From: Methylococcus sp. EFPC2
GTDB taxonomy: Bacteria; Pseudomonadota; Gammaproteobacteria; Methylococcales; Methylococcaceae
DNA: 64,000 nt
Assembly: GCF_016925495.1 (NCBI RefSeq)
Contig: NZ_CP070491.1
Coordinates: forward strand, 1,364,001 to 1,428,000
Direction of reading: 5' to 3'
Every line of letters starts with the position of its first letter. Positions within the stretch are counted from its first letter, which is position 1. The notes beneath the pieces are model-generated. The model saw only the letters and a program-made list of their open reading frames with translations. It was not told the origin of the DNA and did no database searches. The translations under genes and the position numbers were made by a program. Below, piece after piece: positions 1-7,018 of this stretch.

Positions 1-278
1 TTTTCGATCACCTCGTGAGCCCGCATTACTCGAGCCTCACACGCAATTACCGCTTGCTCTAACCCAGCGATCCGCTCCAAAAGCTCGTCAAATTCACCGG
101 TTCCAGCAGCGGAAATCATCTTACTAGCGGACATCACGGATAATGCCCGCTGCTTGTCACGGTAACGCTTCTGGCGTTCGGCGTGGGTCATGGCCTTGCC
201 GGTACGAGGACGCCCCCTGCCACGCTTGGCCTGGGCCGGGAAAGCATCGCTGGCTTGGCTATCCTTGGGGGCTTGCAT
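1..278 (-). CDS. Small basic DNA-binding-type protein, partial (C-terminus off the window)
   Basis: The reading frame starts at an ATG at 276-278 and is open to the window edge for about 92 residues. The N-terminal third is strongly basic and low in hydrophobics (KRGRGRPRTGKAM then HAERQKRYRDKQRA), an AT-hook-like GRGRPR stretch followed by a charged helix. The following part is a Glu/Leu-rich segment (EFDELLERIAGLEQA) that looks like a coiled coil. This layout resembles small accessory-element regulators but I cannot name the family. The upstream 80 bases hold three GTCAC..GTGAC palindromes that could be its own operators (inference). Confidence 0.55.
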   Translation of the reverse strand, partial: MQAPKDSQASDAFPAQAKRGRGRPRTGKAMTHAERQKRYRDKQRALSVMSASKMISAAGTGEFDELLERIAGLEQAVIACEARVMRAHEVIE

Positions 279-282
279 TTTT

Positions 283-361
283 GTCACCGTGACGCTTATT
301 TACCAGAGTGACTTTATTTTATGTCACGCGACGATAAATTCAAGTATTTACGTCACGTGAC
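283..361. promoter_or_regulatory. Cluster of three GTCAC-type palindromes (candidate operators)
   Basis: GTCACCGTGAC lies at 283-293, GTCACGCGAC at 323-332 and the perfect palindrome GTCACGTGAC at 352-361. A further half site GTGAC is at 308-312. Several copies are followed by the same AT-rich tail, for example GTGACTTTATTTTAT at 308-322 and GTGACTTATTTTAT at 357-370. The cluster sits immediately upstream of the minus-strand start at 278, so autoregulation by that protein is a reasonable inference. No recognised regulator binding motif was matched. Confidence 0.5.
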
Positions 362-378
362 TTATTTTATGGAGGCGG

Positions 379-583
379 TCGGAGTAAGGGTCGTGCAGTT
401 CGCTTCGCTCATTTGCGCGGTCCTCAATCCCACGCGATTTTGGGAAGGGCCGGAAGCCGGATCGAGAACGGGCTTGGCGCCCCCGGAGGACAGATTTTCC
501 GCGGTAGCGCGTCATCTTTTACGCGCGAGCCTACGATAAAGAATTTATACGCGGACCACGCGCAGGCAAGGCTGGGCAAGCGC
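379..583. other. Non-coding stretch downstream of the ABC permease
   Basis: Together with the operator cluster this makes about 300 bases without a convincing gene. Short open frames exist on both strands but have no ribosome binding site and no recognisable protein features. I see no clear hairpin terminator for the permease gene that ends at 584. Confidence 0.4.
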
Positions 584-1930
584 TCAGATTCTGGCCAACC
601 GTTGCCGCAACAACCCCGCGACCACGGCCACATGCCCAGCGGCGACAGTGATGCCTACCCAGGAGCCACCGTGATGCAGCGGGTAGACGGCCGGGAAGGC
701 CAGAAAACCCAGCCCCGCCAGATTCAGTAAGCTCGGCAGGACGGCGTAGAGCACGGCCAGATAGACCAGAGTGGTGGAGGGAGCCCGCTCGGGTCGCTCG
801 CCCAAGCTGAAGAAGTAGAGCAGACCGACATCGCGGAACATCAACAGGGTGAAAACCAAAGGCGACATCGTCAGCATATCGAACACGTGCTGTGATACAG
901 GCGATATATCGGGGATGTAGTAAGGCCGGTTGGCCGGCAGGAATCCGGTGACCAGAGACATCAGCAGGGTGAACGCGGCCACCACCAGCCAGCTCGGCGT
1001 GGCCTGCAGGGCCGGTAGCCAGGACTCGCCGCGCCACGCACGGAGGAATCGCTGGACGGCGATCCAGTCGCGGCGTTCCTTCCAGGCTTCGACGTAAACC
1101 GCGCCGCCGCCGATTGCGGTGCCTAGGGCGGCGTAGCGGCTGGCATAGCCCCAGAGGGCATCGTCGATGAAGCCGCAGACGTACGCGCTCAGGAAGACGA
1201 CGAAACTCAAGGCGCCCCAGGGGAGCGAGCGGACCGCCAAGAGGTCGGACATCAGCCGATACGCGCCGAACCAGACCCAAGCGGCGAACACGGCCAGGCT
1301 GCCCAGCACGAAATCGTGGCCCTGCCAGATGAAGCCGTACCACTCCACCGGCCGTTCGGTATGTTGCGCCAAGGGCCGCTCCAGCCAAAGCAGGAGCAAT
1401 AAGCCGAGCACAGTGATGGGCAGGTTGCGGGAAGGCTTGATTGTACGGCCCGAGCGCGCCGCGGTGAGTCCGGACAGCAAGCCGGCTCCCTGGACGAACA
1501 GGGCCGAGAGAACCAACAACAGACAAAACCGGAGAGCCGACCCGTTTTGCCAGGACCCGAGCGAGACATCATCGAAGGTGAACAGCAGGACGGCCAGGCA
1601 ATAGGCCCCGGTATACCAGTTGTATAAATTGCTGCCGAGCAGTTTGCCCCAGGTCATCTGCCAGGGCCCCAAGGCGGACATGCGCTGGGTGTCCCAGGTG
1701 TGTGCGCGGACCTCGTCGACGATGGAGTCGTAAGCTCGCCGCCCGCCCCACAGCACGGTCGCGAATACGAAGATCACGGCTGCCGTTATAGATGCCGTAC
1801 TATGCCATCCGTTTTCGTTCGTCGAGACGATCAGCGCCAGCAGGAGCAGCAGTACCACCGGCGTGGCGATGAGACGGTGGGGAGTCAACTCCAGCCAGAT
1901 GTTTCTTTGCAATTCGGGATTGCGGATCAT
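584..1930 (-). CDS. ABC-type exporter, multi-spanning permease subunit
   Basis: This 448-residue protein is almost entirely hydrophobic helices separated by short loops: one helix near residues 20-36, another at 46-64, and further ones along the length to a C-terminal pair. A soluble amphipathic stretch (EAWKERRDWIAVQRFLRAWRG) sits in the middle. It has no signal peptide or ATP-binding motif. Its start overlaps the stop of the ATPase gene by four bases (ATGA at 1927-1930), so the two are translationally coupled and form one transporter in the inner membrane. The substrate cannot be deduced; ABC-2 type exporters of this layout move lipids, polysaccharide or drugs. Confidence 0.8.
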   Translation of the reverse strand: MIRNPELQRNIWLELTPHRLIATPVVLLLLLALIVSTNENGWHSTASITAAVIFVFATVLWGGRRAYDSIVDEVRAHTWDTQRMSALGPWQMTWGKLLGSNLYNWYTGAYCLAVLLFTFDDVSLGSWQNGSALRFCLLLVLSALFVQGAGLLSGLTAARSGRTIKPSRNLPITVLGLLLLLWLERPLAQHTERPVEWYGFIWQGHDFVLGSLAVFAAWVWFGAYRLMSDLLAVRSLPWGALSFVVFLSAYVCGFIDDALWGYASRYAALGTAIGGGAVYVEAWKERRDWIAVQRFLRAWRGESWLPALQATPSWLVVAAFTLLMSLVTGFLPANRPYYIPDISPVSQHVFDMLTMSPLVFTLLMFRDVGLLYFFSLGERPERAPSTTLVYLAVLYAVLPSLLNLAGLGFLAFPAVYPLHHGGSWVGITVAAGHVAVVAGLLRQRLARI

Positions 1931-2868
1931 GAATGGATACTCCGGTCCGTGGCGCCGACACTGGCGAGATAGGATGCCTGCATGTCCGGCGTCGTTTCGT
2001 TCAAGCCGCAGACCGGAACGCCGGCTGCTATCAGTTCGCGCAGCAGCCGGTGGCGTGCCGCAAGGTCGCCGGTGTGCAGGAAGCGGATGCGCGTGCCGTC
2101 GACGCGGATGCCGGAGATGCCGGGCAGGGAGCGTAGGCGCTCGGCTATGTCCGCAACGGGCTCGGCCAGCAGCAGTTCAAGTGTCGCGGACGTCTCGGCT
2201 TCCGGCGCGATGCGGCGGTGGTCCACCACCTTGCCCTCTTTCAGGATCAGCATGTCGGTCGAGTATTCCGCCAGTTCCGCCAGGATGTGGGATGACACCA
2301 GCAAGGTCATGCCTTCGGTCTGGAGCAGCCGGAACAAATGGCTGAGTTCGTGGCGCGCCTCGGGGTCCAGCCCGGCGGCGGGCTCGTCCAGCAAAACCAG
2401 GCCCGGGCGGTGGATGATGGCCTGTCCGATGGCGACCCGCTGCCGCAAGCCGCGCGACAGTTCGCCGGTCTTTTGCTCCAACCGGTCGAACAAGCCCAGC
2501 TTGCCGGCGGTTTCTTCGACGGCCCGTCCGGCCTCGTGCTGAGTCAGGCCATTGGCCTCGGCGGCGTAGCGCAGGCATTGCCGTACCGTGAGCGCTTCGT
2601 AGAGTCCGAAACTGTCGGACAGATAGCCCAGCCGCCGGTGGCAGGCGCTGGGCTCTTCCAGCACGTCCAGGCCGTCGACCCGGATAGTGCCCGCAAGCGG
2701 CAAATCCAGGGCCGCGATGCAGCGCAGCAAGGTCGTCTTCCCTGCCCCATTGGGACCCACCAGTGCGGTGATGCTGCCTCGGGCTATGGAAAAACTGACA
2801 TCGTCGAGGGCGCGAACGCCGGGATATTCGAAAACCAGGTTTTCGACGGTGATGGCGGGAAGCGGCAT
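1927..2868 (-). CDS. ABC-type exporter, ATP-binding subunit
   Basis: This 313-residue nucleotide-binding protein has a Walker A motif GPNGAGKTTLL near residue 38, an ABC signature LSRGLRQRVAIGQ near 134 and Walker B LVLLDEP directly after it. The D-loop (AGLDPEARHEL) and an H-loop (SSHILAEL) are also present. A C-terminal domain of about 80 residues follows, as in CcmA/NatA-like exporters. The ATG at 2868 is chosen because AAGGA lies about 12 bases upstream and the conserved fold begins at once (ITVENLVFEYPG). An open extension to 2970 is not needed. It pairs with the downstream permease. Confidence 0.9.
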   Translation of the reverse strand: MPLPAITVENLVFEYPGVRALDDVSFSIARGSITALVGPNGAGKTTLLRCIAALDLPLAGTIRVDGLDVLEEPSACHRRLGYLSDSFGLYEALTVRQCLRYAAEANGLTQHEAGRAVEETAGKLGLFDRLEQKTGELSRGLRQRVAIGQAIIHRPGLVLLDEPAAGLDPEARHELSHLFRLLQTEGMTLLVSSHILAELAEYSTDMLILKEGKVVDHRRIAPEAETSATLELLLAEPVADIAERLRSLPGISGIRVDGTRIRFLHTGDLAARHRLLRELIAAGVPVCGLNETTPDMQASYLASVGATDRSIHS

Positions 2869-3003
2869 CGGTGGGCGGTCCTTACGGTTTTCGAAAAGCA
2901 CGATTGTTACCCAGAACCTGGCAAACTCCCAGCGGAGCGGGCCGGGACGCCGGGAAAAAACAGGCCGCACCGTAAGTTATTAACCCGGCCTAAATATCTC
3001 ATG

Positions 3004-3054
3004 GTGGGAGCGGCCTTCAGGCCGCAATCTTCGCGGGCTAAAGCCCGCTCCCAC
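3004..3054. repeat. REP-like double-hairpin palindrome
   Basis: The element starts GTGGGAGCGG and ends CCGCTCCCAC, so the ends pair with each other. Two inner hairpins (GCGGCCTTCAGGCCGC and GCGGGCTAAAGCCCGC) fold independently. This is the usual build of dispersed intergenic palindromes in proteobacteria. The 14 bases GCCCGCTCCCACAA at its right end recur exactly inside imuA at 5215-5228. Confidence 0.75.
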
Positions 3055-3085
3055 AAATAACTAACCAGGGATATATCAGGCCAGC

Positions 3086-3817
3086 TTAATAGCCGGTTTT
3101 CGTTTCCTCGTTTTCCTTGAGGTGTGACCAGTAGCCCCAGTCCCTGCCCCGCCAACGCCCCGGTATCAGGTCGAAATACAAACACAGGCAGCGAAACACC
3201 GAATGGGCGGTCTTGCGCCAGAGACCAAGGTCTAATCGCCGGTGATCGCTGGCATAGACCGGCAGATCGGGCGCGAACACCACCCGGTGGCCCGCTCGCT
3301 TGATGCGCCAGACTAGTTCGGAATCCTCGTTGCACACCAGGCTGGTGTCGAATCCTCCCACCTGTGCAAACACGCTCCGCCTCACCAGCAAATTGGACCC
3401 AGTTGCGGCGGGGATGCCTAAGCGATGCGAGGCCTGCTGGGCCAGGGCGAATCCTCGGTAATAGCGCGCGTAGCCGTTGCGCGACAATTTGGCCCCGTAC
3501 ACGACATCGCAGCGGGTCTCATAACCGGCGAGGCTGGCGAAATAGCTTTCCGGAAAATGGACGTCGGCGTCGGTGAACAGCAGCCACTCGGTGCGTGCCA
3601 GTTCCGCACCCAGTTGGCGGGCTTCGGCGATGTTGCTCCGCTGCCTAAATATCAGCGTCCGCTCGGGCCGTTCTCGCTTCACGATCTCGGCCGTTTCGTC
3701 GTCGCTCGCGTCGATAACGATGAGTTCCACGGATTTCGGCAGCGTGGCCAGGAAGCCGGCGATGTTGCGTGCTTCGTTTCGGGTGGGCAGTACGACGGTC
3801 ACATTTTCCGGGGTCAT
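3086..3817 (-). CDS. Family 2 glycosyltransferase
   Basis: This 243-residue GT-A fold enzyme transfers a sugar from a nucleotide donor, probably at the cytoplasmic face of the membrane. It shows the opening VTVVLPTRNEARNIAGFL, the metal-binding DxD as FTDADVHF near residue 97, and a later NEDSELVWRIKRAGHRV acceptor/catalytic region with the ED pair. Helical hydrophobic segments are weak, so it is likely membrane-associated rather than integral. ATG 3817 is preferred over the open upstream ATG at 3868 because AGGA lies 7 bases before it. The acceptor is unknown and no polysaccharide genes adjoin it. It is transcribed divergently from lexA. Confidence 0.85.
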   Translation of the reverse strand: MTPENVTVVLPTRNEARNIAGFLATLPKSVELIVIDASDDETAEIVKRERPERTLIFRQRSNIAEARQLGAELARTEWLLFTDADVHFPESYFASLAGYETRCDVVYGAKLSRNGYARYYRGFALAQQASHRLGIPAATGSNLLVRRSVFAQVGGFDTSLVCNEDSELVWRIKRAGHRVVFAPDLPVYASDHRRLDLGLWRKTAHSVFRCLCLYFDLIPGRWRGRDWGYWSHLKENEETKTGY

Positions 3818-3985
3818 GGGAAGTCCTGTGGTGGGGTTGGATAGCCGTCTTGGGACATGAAGGTGCATGCTTACAACACTTTTGTTTCAGCATTCGGACA
3901 ACCGGAGTCGGTAGGTAAAGCGCGACCGACCGATCCCGACATCGGCTCTCGACTCCGCTCTTGCATCCCGCCGAAAGCTGAACAA

Positions 3986-4005
3986 TACTGCTTATAAAAG
4001 CAGTA
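3986..4005. promoter_or_regulatory. LexA binding site (SOS box)
   Basis: TACTGCTTATAAAAGCAGTA is an imperfect 20-base palindrome with the TACTG-N10-CAGTA frame of the gammaproteobacterial SOS box. It ends 14 bases before the lexA start codon, so LexA would repress its own gene and the three mutagenesis genes behind it. The same site could also affect the divergent glycosyltransferase gene. Confidence 0.9.
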
Positions 4006-4019
4006 GTTAAATAAGCAGC

Positions 4020-4628
4020 ATGAAGTCACTCACCGACCGCCAGCGGGACATCCTCGCCTTCATCGAGCAGGCCCTCCAGCAGGAGGGCTTTCCGCCCACC
4101 ATCGCGGAAATCGCGGAGGCCTTCGGCGTGCGCTCCACCAACAGCATACGCGGGCATCTGCAGGCCCTGGCCCGCAAAGGCGTGATCGAACTGGTGCCGT
4201 CCGCCTCGCGCGGCATCCGTTTGCTGAAGTCCCAGGCCGAAGAAGGCTTGCCGCTCATCGGCCGGGTGGCGGCGGGCCAGCCCATCCTGGCCCAGGAACA
4301 TATCGAACGTTATTGCCGGCTCGGGCCTGAACTGTTCCACAACCGGGCCGATTATTTGCTGCGGGTCCAGGGCATGAGCATGCGCGATGCCGGGATATTG
4401 AACGGCGATTTACTGGTAGTGCGTCGCACGCCGGAAGCGCGGGCCGGTCAGATCGTGGTGGCGCGCCTGCACGATGAGGTGACCGTCAAGCGCTTGCGAC
4501 TCGACGGCGCCAGGGCTTGCCTGGAGCCGGCCAATCCGGATTTCGCCGTGATCGAGGTCGAGCTGGAAAAGGAAAGCTTCGCCATCGAAGGCGTGGTCGT
4601 CGGCGTGATCCGTACGGAACCAGCATGA
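4020..4628 (+). CDS. lexA: LexA repressor of the SOS regulon
   Basis: This is a 202-residue LexA. The N-terminal winged helix-turn-helix (residues 1-65) is followed by the self-cleavage site Ala85-Gly86 in GRVAAGQP. The catalytic dyad is Ser120 (GMSMRDAG) and Lys157 (VTVKRLRL). On DNA damage RecA filaments trigger cleavage and the downstream genes are released. The stop overlaps the imuA start (ATGA at 4625-4628). Because it heads an imuA-imuB-dnaE2 operon it could be a cassette-specific LexA paralogue; whether another lexA exists elsewhere cannot be seen here. Confidence 0.95.
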   Translation: MKSLTDRQRDILAFIEQALQQEGFPPTIAEIAEAFGVRSTNSIRGHLQALARKGVIELVPSASRGIRLLKSQAEEGLPLIGRVAAGQPILAQEHIERYCRLGPELFHNRADYLLRVQGMSMRDAGILNGDLLVVRRTPEARAGQIVVARLHDEVTVKRLRLDGARACLEPANPDFAVIEVELEKESFAIEGVVVGVIRTEPA

Positions 4629-5365
4629 ACGGCGACACGCTGGAACAACTGATACGCAGCCATCCGGGCATCTGGCGCGGCCGCCGCGCGGAAGGGAAAT
4701 CCCGGCCGGCGGTCGCCACGGGATTTCCCGAACTGGACACGGCGCTGCCGGATGGCGGCTGGCCCCTGGGTGCGCTGATGGAAATCCGCATGCCCTGTCT
4801 CGGTATCGGCGAATTGCGCCTGCTGCTGCCGGCCATGGCATCCATCAGCCGGGCCGGGCGCTGGATCGCATGGGTTACGCCGCCGCACCGGCCCTATGCT
4901 CCGGCATTGCTGCAAGCCGGCGTCCAATTGCACCGGCTCCTGGTGGTGGATGCCGGGCAAGCCGCCGACATTCCCTGGAGCCTGGAAAAAATGCTGCGCA
5001 GCGGACATTGCGGCATGGCGCTGGCCTGGCCCCAATCTTTGGCCGATCACCAGGCCCGCCGGCTGCAACTGGCCGCCGAGGAAGGCGGGGCGCTGGCGGT
5101 GCTGTTTTCGCTGGGGATGGAGCCATCCGATACGCTAGTCCGGGCAAAAGGCGCAGCTCGTAGCCAACATAAAGGGCTGCTTGTTGGGCATGCCTTCGGC
5201 TTTGCCCAACCTACTGCCCGCTCCCACAAGGCTGCTACGGCAAACTCCAGCCATGCCGCCCTGCGCATCGAGGTAAAACCTGCGGAAGCGGAAACGGGCC
5301 TGGCCGTCGACATCCTCAAGGCGCGCGGCTGCCTGCACCGCACCTCGCTACTCGTGCGCGCATGA
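4625..5365 (+). CDS. imuA: ImuA, RecA-like accessory factor of damage-induced mutagenesis
   Basis: This 246-residue protein matches the ImuA/SulA-like family by its RecA-fold core (GFPELDTALPDGGWPLGALMEI, then LLLPAMASISRAGRWIAWVTPP) and its position between lexA and imuB. The family supports mutagenic translesion synthesis by ImuB and DnaE2. Oddly, residues about 176-210 do not look like family sequence. The DNA below them contains the palindrome GTTGGGCA...TGCCCAAC at 5183-5210 and a piece identical to the repeat at 3004-3054, so a dispersed repeat appears to have been inserted in frame. The reading frame is intact through it. Whether the protein still works is not known. Confidence 0.85.
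   Translation: MNGDTLEQLIRSHPGIWRGRRAEGKSRPAVATGFPELDTALPDGGWPLGALMEIRMPCLGIGELRLLLPAMASISRAGRWIAWVTPPHRPYAPALLQAGVQLHRLLVVDAGQAADIPWSLEKMLRSGHCGMALAWPQSLADHQARRLQLAAEEGGALAVLFSLGMEPSDTLVRAKGAARSQHKGLLVGHAFGFAQPTARSHKAATANSSHAALRIEVKPAEAETGLAVDILKARGCLHRTSLLVRA
5150..5250. repeat. REP-like repeat inserted in frame within imuA
   Basis: A hairpin GTTGGGCA/TGCCCAAC occupies 5183-5210 and is followed by CTACTGCCCGCTCCCACAA. The last 14 bases are identical to the right end of the intergenic palindrome at 3004-3054. The edges are approximate and were judged from where family-like ImuA sequence stops (about FSLGMEPS) and resumes (HAALRIE). Confidence 0.65.
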
Positions 5366-5374
5366 GGCCCGGCC

Positions 5375-7018
5375 ATGCTCGCCCTCGCCCAGACGCTGCC
5401 TTTATTCGAGGAGTCCCCGCCCGCCCCCGAGCGCCGGCCCGAAGCGGGCCGCTTGTGGCTCTGCGCGCACTTCCCCGACCTGGCCTTGGAAGTTCTGCCC
5501 ATCAACCCGGCCCGCCCGGCGGCGACGGTGGAAGAAAGGAAAGGCCGCCCAGTCATCCACGCGGTATCGGCCGGTGCGAAACAGGCCGGCGTCGAGCCGG
5601 GCATGGCTTTGGCCGCCGCCCTCGCCTTGTGTCCCGGCCTGGATATCCGGTCGCGAGACCCGATGGCGGAACGGGAAGCGCTGAACCGGCTGGCGGAAAC
5701 CGGGCTGGATTTCACGCCTTGGGTCAGCCTGGACCAGCCGGAAAGCCTGCTGCTGGAAATCCGCGCCAGCCTGAATCTTTTCGGCGGCACCGAGAAGCTG
5801 CGAGTAGGCTTGCGATCCCGGCTGGCCGCACTGGGTCATAGCCCCGTCATCGCCATCGCCCCGAGCTCCGAAGCCAGCGCCCTGCTGGCCAGGCTGGGCC
5901 TGGAGACTACCGTGTCCGAGACCCAGGCCTTGCGCTCCGCACTGGGCCGGGTACCGATCGCCGCGCTATCCCTGGACGAAAAAAAGGTACGGCGCCTGCT
6001 CAAAACCGGCGTCCGCCATCTGGCCGACCTTTGGCGCCTGCCCCGCGACGGACTGGCACGGCGTTATGGATCGGAACTTCTGCGCCAACTGGACGCACTG
6101 AGCGGCGCCGAAACCCGGATCTTGAGTGCCTATCACTGCCCGCCGCGCTTCACCGCCCGGCGCGAGATGCCCCTGGCACTGGAGCGGCTGGATCATTTCT
6201 TCCCAGCCATCGAGCAAATGACAGAGGAGTTCGCGGTCTTTCTCAAGGCCCGCGATGCCGCCGCCTCCGAACTCAAGCTAATACTGCATCATCAAGGCCG
6301 ACCGGCGAGCGGGCTGGAACTGCGCTTCCGTTCCGGCAATCGCGATGCCTCCCATTGGTGCCGCTTGTTGCGCGAGAAACTGGAGCGCTCTCCCCTGCCC
6401 GCACCGCTCATCGCCGTGGAACTGGAAAGCGGGAGCATCGTGCCTTTCGAGCCGGAACGGACCGATTTGTTCGGCGACGAGACGGCGCAATCCGGCGATG
6501 GCAGGGACTGGCAGGCGGTGTTGGAGCAACTCCAGGCCCGCTTGGGCTCCCACGCCGTACAACGGCTGGCGGCCGTGGCCGACCATAGACCGGAGCACGC
6601 TCTGCACAGGGATGGAGGAAAGAGCTCACGAACACCTGGCCGTGTTTTTCACACGCCTACTCCAGAGCCTACACACGTAGGCTGGAATAAGCGGCGGCGC
6701 ATTCCAGCAGACAGGCCAAAAAGCCGGGATTCCCTACGGTCATCCCAGCCTACGGAGGAAAACGAAGCTTCCGCAGCATCATACGGCACGAACTCCCTTT
6801 TATCTTTGCGCCCAGTCTGGCTGCTAACCGAACCCGAACCCTTGGCTGCCAAGGACATTCGACTGCTGTCCGAAGCCGAGCGCATCGAATCCGGCTGGTG
6901 GGACGGCGGCTCGATACGCCGCGACTACCATCGCGCGACGGATAGGCGGGGACGCCGGCTCTGGGTCTACCGCGACCTGCACGACGGAGGCTGGTATCTC
7001 CATGGTCTCTACGGCTGA
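5375..7018 (+). CDS. imuB: ImuB, catalytically inactive Y-family polymerase-like protein
   Basis: This 547-residue protein has the Y-family palm/fingers/little-finger order but lacks the catalytic acids. The usual first Asp region reads LWLCAHFPDLALEVL, and the second acidic motif reads LLLEIRASLNLFGG. ImuB acts as the adaptor that brings DnaE2 and the sliding clamp together; RTDLFG near residue 366 resembles a clamp-binding peptide. Residues about 412-468 are an atypical Arg/Pro/Ser-rich stretch coded by palindromic repeat DNA, again in frame. The C-terminus resumes normal family sequence (WLLTEPEPL, then WWDGGSIRRDYHRA). It starts 9 bases after imuA and overlaps dnaE2 by 17 bases. Confidence 0.9.
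   Translation: MLALAQTLPLFEESPPAPERRPEAGRLWLCAHFPDLALEVLPINPARPAATVEERKGRPVIHAVSAGAKQAGVEPGMALAAALALCPGLDIRSRDPMAEREALNRLAETGLDFTPWVSLDQPESLLLEIRASLNLFGGTEKLRVGLRSRLAALGHSPVIAIAPSSEASALLARLGLETTVSETQALRSALGRVPIAALSLDEKKVRRLLKTGVRHLADLWRLPRDGLARRYGSELLRQLDALSGAETRILSAYHCPPRFTARREMPLALERLDHFFPAIEQMTEEFAVFLKARDAAASELKLILHHQGRPASGLELRFRSGNRDASHWCRLLREKLERSPLPAPLIAVELESGSIVPFEPERTDLFGDETAQSGDGRDWQAVLEQLQARLGSHAVQRLAAVADHRPEHALHRDGGKSSRTPGRVFHTPTPEPTHVGWNKRRRIPADRPKSRDSLRSSQPTEENEASAASYGTNSLLSLRPVWLLTEPEPLAAKDIRLLSEAERIESGWWDGGSIRRDYHRATDRRGRRLWVYRDLHDGGWYLHGLYG
6612..6770. repeat. Palindromic repeat inserted in frame within imuB
   Basis: GCTGGAAT at 6681-6688 pairs with ATTCCAGC at 6701-6708, GGGAT at 6726-6730 pairs with ATCCC at 6742-6746, and the outer GTAGGCTGG at 6678-6686 pairs with CCAGCCTAC at 6745-6753. 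This looks like two adjacent dispersed hairpin units in opposite orientation. The segment encodes a low-complexity linker and contains no stop in the imuB frame. Confidence 0.65.
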
